This document shows, piece by piece, positions 1 through 5,545 of a DNA stretch of 9,807 bases. How positions within the stretch are numbered: position 1 is the stretch's first letter; every line of letters begins with the position of its first letter. The stretch lies in the NCBI GenBank assembly GCA_030649435.1, contig JAUSKE010000180.1, forward strand, positions 1 through 9,807, written 5' to 3'. The notes below the pieces were generated by a model, which worked only from the letters and a program-made list of their open reading frames with translations, was not told the DNA's origin and searched no databases. Source of the stretch: Deltaproteobacteria bacterium. Its GTDB lineage: Bacteria > UBA10199 > JACPAL01 > JACOUP01. Position numbers and translations under genes: made by a program.

Positions 1-476
1 TCCATCGGGAGTTGCAAAAAGTCGATCCGGTTGCCGCTGGAAAAATTCCCTCAAAGAACCGACAACGGATCATCCGGGCGCTAGAGGTTTTTCAAGTGAC
101 GGGGAAACCAATTTCGGAATTTTGGGGGGAGGGTAGGGGCGATTCGCGAATTGCCCCTGCATTAAAAATCGGCCTCACACTTCCTCGCGACGAGTTGAAC
201 CGGCGGATCGACGAACGGATCGATCGGATGATTGGGCAAGGATGGATCGAAGAAACCGGATTGCTCCTTAAAAAATGGGGGGACGAGGCTCCTGGTCTGA
301 GGCTGATCGGCTACAAAGAGATCGTCGATCACCTGCAAGGCAAAATTTCCCAAAAAATAGCCATCGATCTGATCAAAACTCATACCCATCAATATGCCAA
401 ACGGCAGTTGACTTGGTTCAAACGTGATTCAGAAATCCGATGGCTCACCCCCGAGCAGGAGGAAGAGAAAAGTTAA
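1..476 (+). CDS. miaA: tRNA dimethylallyltransferase MiaA, C-terminal part (5' end outside window)
   Basis: This is the C-terminal half of the enzyme that transfers a dimethylallyl group to N6 of A37 in tRNAs reading codons that begin with U, a cytoplasmic step of tRNA maturation. The frame is open from base 3 (H-R-E-L-Q-K-V-D-P...), so the TTG at 12 is internal and the true start lies upstream. Visible family motifs are VDPVAAGKI, RIIRALEV(F)xxTGKPIS, a GWIEE segment, LIGYKEI and, near the end, QYAKRQLTWFKRD. About 157 residues are visible of the roughly 300 usual for MiaA; the N-terminal P-loop half is missing because of the window edge, not because of damage. It ends 68 bases before the Rieske gene and has its own upstream context. 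A promoter follows it, so it is probably not required for transcription of the respiratory operon. Confidence 0.95.
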   Translation, partial: HRELQKVDPVAAGKIPSKNRQRIIRALEVFQVTGKPISEFWGEGRGDSRIAPALKIGLTLPRDELNRRIDERIDRMIGQGWIEETGLLLKKWGDEAPGLRLIGYKEIVDHLQGKISQKIAIDLIKTHTHQYAKRQLTWFKRDSEIRWLTPEQEEEKS

Positions 477-484
477 ACAGTATC

Positions 485-512
485 TTGACATTAGAAGTCC
501 CTTTGTTACAAT
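485..512 (+). promoter_or_regulatory. sigma70-type promoter for the bc-complex operon
   Basis: TTGACA at 485-490 is a perfect -35 consensus. TACAAT at 507-512 is five of six for the -10, and the spacer is 16 bases. It sits just after the miaA stop and 32 bases before the Rieske start, which predicts a short leader of about 25 bases. It is the only strong promoter-like pair I found upstream of the operon. No clear operator or factor-binding palindrome was seen beside it, so expression may be largely constitutive; that last point is inference. Confidence 0.7.
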
Positions 513-544
513 CCGCCATCCATTTTTTATAGCGATTTAATATT

Positions 545-1087
545 ATGCCGCCAGAGAATACTATTCCGGAGAGTAAGTCCCTCACTAAAAAAGAGGTTGA
601 TGCGAACCTTTGGACCCGTCGCGAGTTTTTTGGTTTCGCCGGTTGGGGCGCTTTTTTGTCAGCGATCGGTGTCGGGCTTCTTTCTTTCCTGAGGATGCTC
701 TACCCGCGCGTTCTTTTCGAACCCTCGGCCATCTTCAAAGCGGGTCCTATCTCAGACTATGTGGTGGGGGAGGTGAGCGAGAAGTATAAGGAGGAGCAAC
801 GGGTCTGGATCGTTCGCGAAGAGGATCGCCTCTATGCGATTCAGGCGATTTGCACCCACTTGGGTTGCACCCCGCGATGGCTCTCGCTCGAAAACAAGTT
901 CAAATGCCCCTGTCATGGGAGCGGTTTCACGAAGGATGGCATCAACTTTGAAGGTCCTGCCCCAAGACCGCTCGAACGACTCAAGGTCACCCTCGACGAA
1001 GAACAAAACTTGGTGGTGGATAAGAGCAAGCAATTTTTGTGGGAAAAGAATCAGTGGGATGACCCCGACGCTTTTGTAAAAACGTGA
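545..1087 (+). CDS. Rieske [2Fe-2S] iron-sulfur protein of a cytochrome bc/b6f-like complex
   Basis: This is the high-potential [2Fe-2S] subunit that takes the first electron from quinol at the Qo site and passes it to the complex's cytochrome c, on the periplasmic side. The protein has 180 residues, the usual size for the family. Residues 24-29 (TRREFF) followed by a hydrophobic stretch at about 30-52 form a twin-arginine signal/anchor, typical of Rieske proteins that are folded before export. The cluster-binding boxes are CTHLGC (103-108) and CPCHGSGF (121-128). They supply the two Cys and two His ligands plus the Cys pair that forms the usual disulfide (C108/C123). The GPAPRPL segment (137-143) is the conserved proline loop. 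The start at 545 has only a weak Shine-Dalgarno, but it is the first ATG after the promoter and places the TAT motif correctly. It is the first gene of the operon, followed closely by cytochrome b. Confidence 0.96.
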   Translation: MPPENTIPESKSLTKKEVDANLWTRREFFGFAGWGAFLSAIGVGLLSFLRMLYPRVLFEPSAIFKAGPISDYVVGEVSEKYKEEQRVWIVREEDRLYAIQAICTHLGCTPRWLSLENKFKCPCHGSGFTKDGINFEGPAPRPLERLKVTLDEEQNLVVDKSKQFLWEKNQWDDPDAFVKT

Positions 1088-1115
1088 TGGTTCGACCAAA
1101 GCTCACCATGTCCAT
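1085..1115 (+). repeat. Dispersed short repeat type 2, copy 1 (starts on the Rieske stop codon)
   Basis: The sequence TGATGGTTCGAC-CAAA-GCTCACCATGTCCAT occurs here and again at 5517-5545 with TC in place of CAAA. The 12-base left part and 15-base right part are identical in both copies. ATGGT and ACCAT are complementary, giving an imperfect palindrome of the kind seen in REP-like intergenic elements. The TGA is also the Rieske stop codon. Two copies are seen in this window; whether it is frequent in the genome needs a genome search. Confidence 0.7.
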
Positions 1116-1131
1116 AGTAGAGAGGGATTAA
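1087..1131 (+). CDS. Possible 14-codon coupling mini-ORF between Rieske and cytochrome b
   Basis: An ATG overlaps the Rieske stop (TGATG) and opens a frame encoding MVRPKLTMSIVERD. It ends in a TAA that overlaps the ATG of the cytochrome b gene (TAATG). The geometry would let ribosomes re-initiate from Rieske into the mini-ORF and from there into cytochrome b. Most of the coding sequence is repeat type 2, so the peptide itself is unlikely to have a conserved function. There is no independent ribosome binding site for it. Chance is a real alternative. Confidence 0.2.
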   Translation: MVRPKLTMSIVERD

Positions 1132-1943
1132 TGACGACGAAAGAAAAATTGTTGTACCGTTACGAAGAGATTCGAAGGCTCGTTGTCAATTCGTACGTCT
1201 GGAAATCGGTCTTTCGGCATGGTTATCGGGATAACCCCCGTAACCGGATCCTGATGGTCGCCTCCAACGTCTTTATGCACCTGCACCCCTCCAAGGTGCG
1301 GCGTCACGGGATTAAAATTTCGTACACCTGGTGTGCCGGCGGTTTGACCTTTTTGATCTTTCTCGTCACCGTCGTGACCGGTGTCATCCTGATGTTCTAC
1401 TACCGGCCGGTTTCTGAGTACGCCTACATTGACATGAAGTACCTCGAGTTTGACATCCCGTTCGGGATGATCATGCGTAATATGCACCGCTGGGCGGCCC
1501 ATTCGATGGTCATTATGGTGATGCTTCATATGTTTCGGGTCTTCATGACCGGTTCTTACAAGCCGCCACGGGAGTTCAACTGGGTGATCGGCGTTGTCCT
1601 TTTGGTCCTGACCTTCCTTCTTTCGTTTACCGGATACCTCCTGCCGTGGGATCAGCTTTCCATCTGGGCGGTTACCGTCGGGACAAACATGGCGAGGGCG
1701 ACACCGCTTCTGGGGAGTGAAGGGCCTCTGGCAGAACAGGTTCGTGCCCTGACAGGCGGGGTTGTGGCGACGCCTCGTTACGATGCCCGGTCGCTCTTGA
1801 CTGCCGGCACCATCGTTTCTGCGCCAACACTTTTGCGGTTTTATGTGCTTCATTGTATTTTTATCCCGATTGCAGCGGCGGTGTTGATGATCGTTCATTT
1901 CTGGCGCGTCAGAAAGGACGGCGGTATTTCGGGTCCCCTTTAA
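1131..1943 (+). CDS. petB: Cytochrome b6-like subunit (N-terminal, dihaem half of split cytochrome b)
   Basis: This is the transmembrane core of the quinol-oxidising complex and carries haems bL and bH across the inner membrane. It has 270 residues, against about 215 for chloroplast b6. The extra length is an N-terminal extension of about 35 residues plus a longer loop at about 197-230. Haem ligands are H119 and H133 (RNMHRWAAH...LHMFRVF) and H241 and H256 (LRFYVLH...IVHFWRV). Fourteen residues separate the last pair, which is the b6-type spacing rather than the bc1 type (13). Helices lie at roughly 66-88, 119-139, 150-172 and 237-258. C68 in WCAGGLTF aligns with the b6 Cys that binds the extra haem ci/cn, so that haem is predicted. 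The end, GGISGPL, matches the ISGPL C-terminus of b6. A GAGAGGG stretch 4 bases before the ATG is the likely ribosome binding site, and the start overlaps a TAA. A repeat-filled gap follows, then subunit IV. Confidence 0.95.
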   Translation: MTTKEKLLYRYEEIRRLVVNSYVWKSVFRHGYRDNPRNRILMVASNVFMHLHPSKVRRHGIKISYTWCAGGLTFLIFLVTVVTGVILMFYYRPVSEYAYIDMKYLEFDIPFGMIMRNMHRWAAHSMVIMVMLHMFRVFMTGSYKPPREFNWVIGVVLLVLTFLLSFTGYLLPWDQLSIWAVTVGTNMARATPLLGSEGPLAEQVRALTGGVVATPRYDARSLLTAGTIVSAPTLLRFYVLHCIFIPIAAAVLMIVHFWRVRKDGGISGPL

Positions 1944-2064
1944 GGGGAGTTCCTTATTTCCTCCTCTTAGTTTAAGGGGAGGTCCCCGCCGCAGGCGGGG
2001 GGAGGGGTTAGATTTTTTTGAAGACTAACGCCCCCCAACCCCCTCTTAATCTAAGAGGGGGAGA
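1934..2064 (+). repeat. Composite palindromic repeat (BIME-like) between the two cytochrome b genes
   Basis: This is a run of hairpin units. Segment 1934-1948 (TCCCCTTTAAGGGGA) spans the cytochrome b stop codon. Segment 1960-1982 is CCTCCTCTTA/TAAGGGGAGG with a 3-base loop and one G-T pair. Segment 1984-2000 is CCCCGCC-GCA-GGCGGGG. Segment 2039-2061 is CCCCCTCTTA-ATC-TAAGAGGGGG, a perfect 10-bp stem. The left half (about 1960-2011, ending GGTTAG) and the right half (2025-2064, starting CTAACG) are inverted versions of one unit around a T-rich centre, with the GC hairpin as an insertion in the left half. The right half recurs as a perfect inverted 40-bp copy at 5555-5594. The structure resembles paired REP elements. 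In the transcript it could slow decay or attenuate transcription between the two cistrons (inference). It has no coding capacity of its own and explains the 142-base gap. Confidence 0.8.
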
Positions 2065-2085
2065 TCAAGGAGGGTGACTGTTCGT

Positions 2086-2886
2086 ATGGAGCTAAGAAAA
2101 AAAGACGGAAAGATTGTCCCCGCTTCGTCGCTGACGACGGATAAAGTCCATACCTGGCCATTTCTCGTCCGGGTCGAGTTTCTCGTTGGCCTCGGGTATC
2201 TGATCTTTTTGGCGATTTGGTCGATTGTCCTCGATGCCCCTCTGGAAGAGCCAGCGAATCCAACCCGAACGCCGAACCCCTCGAAGGCGCCGTGGTATTT
2301 CTTGGGCTTGCAGGAGATGCTGGTCTACTTCGACCCCTGGATTGCTGGCGTTGTTCTGCCGAGTCTGATCATCGTGGGACTGATGGTCATCCCTTATGTT
2401 GATATCAATCCAAAGGGAAACGGCTATTATACATTAAAGGAAAGACCTTTTGCCGTCGGGATGTTCAGTTTTGGCTTTTTGATCCTCTGGATCTTTCTCA
2501 TCTTCGTCGGTGTCTTTCTCCGCGGCCCTGGTTGGAATTTCTTCATGCCGTGGGAGATCTGGGACACTCATAAGGTCGTGGCGCTAACGAACATCGACCT
2601 GAATATTTTTCTGGCACAGACCTTTCACCTCGATTTTTTAAGAAACCCGGTTTGGGCTGCTCCGCTCGGGTTAGGGCTTATCGGCGCCTATTATTCCCTG
2701 GGGGCCCTTTTTTACAAATTGAAGATAGCGAAGAGTCAGGCGTTGCAGGAATTGGGGATTGTCCGTTACGGGATTGTCGCCTTTCTCTTTCTGACGATGA
2801 TGGCCTTGCCGATCAAAATGGTGCTCCGTTGGACCCTTAACATCAAATATGTCTGCGTCATCCCCTGGGTGGGGATTAATATTTAA
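2086..2886 (+). CDS. Subunit IV-like cytochrome b C-terminal subunit
   Basis: This is the C-terminal half of split cytochrome b, which completes the Qo quinol-oxidation site and pairs with the b6-like subunit in the inner membrane. The protein has 266 residues. Hydrophobic helices lie at about 29-49, 86-104, 122-146, 190-210 and 224-246, so it is longer than the three-helix, about 160-residue PetD. EEPANPTRTPNP (54-65) matches the conserved EPANP region. It is followed by KAPWYFLGLQEML (67-79) where b6f and bc1 proteins have PEWY, so the Glu of that motif is absent and E77 lies a few residues on. No CxxCH is present. I chose ATG 2086, which is preceded by AAGGAGG at 2067-2073 with a somewhat long 12-base gap. 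GTG 2074 is in frame but lies directly against that site and is unlikely. The ribosome site lies just beyond the repeat hairpin. The stop is 5 bases before the octahaem cytochrome start. Confidence 0.92.
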   Translation: MELRKKDGKIVPASSLTTDKVHTWPFLVRVEFLVGLGYLIFLAIWSIVLDAPLEEPANPTRTPNPSKAPWYFLGLQEMLVYFDPWIAGVVLPSLIIVGLMVIPYVDINPKGNGYYTLKERPFAVGMFSFGFLILWIFLIFVGVFLRGPGWNFFMPWEIWDTHKVVALTNIDLNIFLAQTFHLDFLRNPVWAAPLGLGLIGAYYSLGALFYKLKIAKSQALQELGIVRYGIVAFLFLTMMALPIKMVLRWTLNIKYVCVIPWVGINI

Positions 2887-2891
2887 TTTCT

Positions 2892-5519
2892 ATGGCCGAC
2901 AAAGAAATTGATCCGATAGAAAAGGTTTCTTACGGCAAGCTCCTCTTTCTCCTGGGCGGCTTCTTTTTCTTTGTCTCCCTCTGGGCCGTTTATAATGAAG
3001 TGATCAGTCGCCGGAGCTGGAAGGATTACCAGATCGACTTCAACCAGCTTGAGTTTAAAAAGATTTATGCCGAGTCTCAGGATCTCAAGAAAAAAATGGC
3101 CGATGAAGACAAGGCGCGTGATCAGGTAAATGCGGCGACCCCTTCCGATCAGCCGGACCAGATTTCGCTCCGGCAGATCCGCCTGAATAAGGAATCGGTC
3201 GAAAACCGGATGGACAGCCGCGAGTATCATCAGGCGGAGAAGGAGACCCACCGTGAAAAGATCAAGCTGGATGATTTAAAACAGAATTACCAATTTTTAA
3301 AAGCGGATCAGGATCAGGTCTACTACGAGTGGAAACATGCCAAAGAAGAAGGGAAGTCGTTCGATAAACGGATGGCCTCTTATTACGAAAAAGATGGTCG
3401 TTTGATCGCCCTCAAATTGCAGATCGACGACCAGGGAAAACGGCTCGCGGAGGCCTCAAAGGTTATTTCTGATACCAAGGTCGAAATCAAAAAATGGGAT
3501 AAGGCGGAAGAAGAACGGTTGAAGCCCCAGAAGATTCTCGAGAAAAAGATGGCGGCGATTAAAGACCGGTCGATTGAAATCAAACAGACGGTTGTGGATG
3601 ATCTCGGGCGTGGTGGCGTTGTCAATTGGGGGGCTGTCGACCGTTGTCAGTCCTGTCACGTGGCGATTGACCGATCCGGCTTTGAAGAGGAGAAGAACCC
3701 CTTCAAGACGCACCCGCATCGGACAGAAATTTTTGGAAAACACCCGGTCGCCAAATTTGGCTGTGTCACCTGTCACGGCGGGCAGGGACGGGCAACCGAG
3801 ATTGAAAAGAAGCCGTTTGAAGAGGGGGATAATGCACACGGGATCGTGCACCATTGGACAGATCCTTTAAAGAGAGGTCTCGACCTGCAGACGAGTTGCA
3901 ATAAATGTCATCAGGATCAGTGGAAGCTCGATTTTGCACCGAACTATATTTTGGGAAAACAGTTCTTTGTGGAGCAGGGCTGCATTGGCTGTCACAACGT
4001 TCAGGGGCTCGAAAATATGCCGAAGGCAGGGCCGCAGTTGTTAAAGATTAAGAGCAAGGTTGACCCGCAGTGGATGGTCGATTGGATCCGAAACCCTCGC
4101 GATTACCTGCCCCATGCCAAAATGCCAAAAATCCCGCTCGATATTGATGAACCGGGACAGGTGGAGAAGGTTGCTTCTTACCTGATGCAGAATTCACAAT
4201 CGTTTGACTTTCCGAAAGGAAAATATTCTGGAGGTTCGGCCGAGAGGGGAGAACAACTCTTTACCACCGTCGGCTGTTACGCCTGTCACAACCTTACTGG
4301 CAAGGGTGGAGAACATGGCCCGGCGTTGGATAATATTGCCGCCAAGACGAGCGCGGATTGGATCTACAACTGGATCCAGGACCCGAAGGCGTTTAATCCA
4401 ACGGCGAGGATGCCGTCGCTCCGTCTGACGTCGCAAGAGGCGGCTGATATTACCGCCTTCCTGATCCGAAAAGGGACAAAGAAAGCGGTGGAGGAAGGGT
4501 TGATCGAGTCCCTCGAAAATCCGGAGAATGCCAAGGCTGGCTTCCTGCTGATTTCGCAGTATGGTTGTTACGGCTGTCACGAGATCAAGGGATTCGAAAA
4601 TGCCGGAAAGTTGTCTGTGGATCTCTCCACCTTTGGAAAGAAGGATGTGGTTGAACTCGACTTTGGGGATACGCCTGTCCCGCGGACCTGGAGAGACTGG
4701 GCCCATGGCAAGTTGAAAGACCCACGGATGTACTTGACGGAAAAGACCAGCTCCCGGATGCCGAACTTTAACCTCACAGATGTTGAAATCGATAATCTCC
4801 TCGTCTTCTTGGGAGGGCTCAAAAAGGAGGAGGTTCCGGAGCGTGCCGTTCCGGTGAAGAGTCATCCTGAGAGGGTGGCTGTCAGTGCCGGCCAGTTCAT
4901 GGTGAACCGTTATAATTGTAAGGGCTGTCACCTGATCGAAGGGGAGGGGCGCGAGGCGATTTCACAGGTGATTACCGACCCCGGTTTCTTGCCCCCCAAC
5001 CTGATGGGGATCGGGGCTCGTGTGCAGCCGCAATGGATGTTCCATTTCATCAAGGACCCGTCCAGCGTTCGGATTCGGCCATGGATCAACGTCCGGATGC
5101 CGACCTTTAAATTTAGTGACGAAGAGGCGATGACACTTGTTCGGTACTTCTCCGGTTTGGACAAACTTGATTCCGGAATCGTGACGGGGGATAGCTGGAA
5201 GCCACACCCCGAGCTGACCGAAGCTGGTTCAAATCTTGCTTCTTCCAACTATTTCAGTTGTTTCTCCTGCCACGTTCAGGGGGGTAAAAATCCTGCTGGA
5301 GCGCCACAGCAGTGGGCCCCTGACCTGGCGATGGCCCGACAGCGGATCCGCCCCGGCTTCATCCCGAAATGGGTGAAGGACCCGCAGAAGATCACCCCTG
5401 GTGTGAATATGCCTGGCTTCCTGCCGGATGACAGTGTTGCCCCGAAGGATGTTCTGGATGGCAATTCCCAAAAACAGGCCGAGGCGCTGGAGCAGTACAT
5501 CTTCAGTATTGGTCACTGA
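2892..5519 (+). CDS. Membrane-anchored octahaem cytochrome c with coiled-coil stalk, bc-complex partner
   Basis: This 875-residue protein probably takes the place of cytochrome f/c1 in the complex. One hydrophobic segment (about 16-38) anchors it, with the haem part in the periplasm. Residues about 45-245 are highly charged (Lys, Glu, Asp, Gln) and predicted to be coiled coil, without any haem motif. Eight CxxCH motifs follow: CQSCH 252, CVTCH 291, CNKCH 336, CIGCH 364, CYACH 462, CYGCH 559, CKGCH 676 and CFSCH 790. The first three sit in a compact His-rich region. The last five each head a class I cytochrome c module of about 97-117 residues with a repeated W(I/M)xxW(I/V)xxP segment and a Met-Pro distal-ligand motif: AKMPKIP, ARMPSLR, SRMPNFN, VRMPTFK and VNMPGFL. 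The protein apparently grew by tandem duplication. No clear Shine-Dalgarno precedes the ATG; it lies 5 bases after the previous stop, so coupling is likely. The final electron acceptor is unknown. Confidence 0.9.
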   Translation: MADKEIDPIEKVSYGKLLFLLGGFFFFVSLWAVYNEVISRRSWKDYQIDFNQLEFKKIYAESQDLKKKMADEDKARDQVNAATPSDQPDQISLRQIRLNKESVENRMDSREYHQAEKETHREKIKLDDLKQNYQFLKADQDQVYYEWKHAKEEGKSFDKRMASYYEKDGRLIALKLQIDDQGKRLAEASKVISDTKVEIKKWDKAEEERLKPQKILEKKMAAIKDRSIEIKQTVVDDLGRGGVVNWGAVDRCQSCHVAIDRSGFEEEKNPFKTHPHRTEIFGKHPVAKFGCVTCHGGQGRATEIEKKPFEEGDNAHGIVHHWTDPLKRGLDLQTSCNKCHQDQWKLDFAPNYILGKQFFVEQGCIGCHNVQGLENMPKAGPQLLKIKSKVDPQWMVDWIRNPRDYLPHAKMPKIPLDIDEPGQVEKVASYLMQNSQSFDFPKGKYSGGSAERGEQLFTTVGCYACHNLTGKGGEHGPALDNIAAKTSADWIYNWIQDPKAFNPTARMPSLRLTSQEAADITAFLIRKGTKKAVEEGLIESLENPENAKAGFLLISQYGCYGCHEIKGFENAGKLSVDLSTFGKKDVVELDFGDTPVPRTWRDWAHGKLKDPRMYLTEKTSSRMPNFNLTDVEIDNLLVFLGGLKKEEVPERAVPVKSHPERVAVSAGQFMVNRYNCKGCHLIEGEGREAISQVITDPGFLPPNLMGIGARVQPQWMFHFIKDPSSVRIRPWINVRMPTFKFSDEEAMTLVRYFSGLDKLDSGIVTGDSWKPHPELTEAGSNLASSNYFSCFSCHVQGGKNPAGAPQQWAPDLAMARQRIRPGFIPKWVKDPQKITPGVNMPGFLPDDSVAPKDVLDGNSQKQAEALEQYIFSIGH

Positions 5520-5545
5520 TGGTTCGACTCGCTCACCATGTCCAT
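5517..5545 (+). repeat. Dispersed short repeat type 2, copy 2 (starts on the octahaem cytochrome stop codon)
   Basis: This is a second copy of TGATGGTTCGAC-nn-GCTCACCATGTCCAT, with TC at the variable centre. As at 1085, its first three bases are the stop codon of the preceding gene, and the overlapping ATG is available as a start. Here that ATG opens the following cupredoxin-like gene, so the repeat is translated as MVRLAHHVHS. Confidence 0.7.

Noticed and set aside
1128..1898. Long open frame on the minus strand opposite cytochrome b (256 codons)
   Set aside because: The protein is Arg/His/Asp-rich, low in hydrophobic order and matches no family. It mirrors the codon bias of the well-supported cytochrome b gene.
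1984..2000. GC-rich hairpin as a rho-independent terminator after cytochrome b
   Set aside because: The seven-base stem is followed by GGAGGGG, not a T run. The T7 stretch at 2013-2019 is 12 bases away, and a true stop here would silence the rest of the operon.
1961..2064. CRISPR array
   Set aside because: Only two inverted, not direct, units, with no regular spacers or cas genes.
2074..2085. GTG at 2074 as the start of subunit IV
   Set aside because: It abuts the AAGGAGG sequence with no spacing. ATG 2086 is the better start, although its 12-base gap is slightly long.
4194..4931. Long open frame on the minus strand opposite the octahaem cytochrome (245 codons)
   Set aside because: No recognisable domain or ribosome site; it lies fully inside a gene with clear haem motifs on the plus strand.
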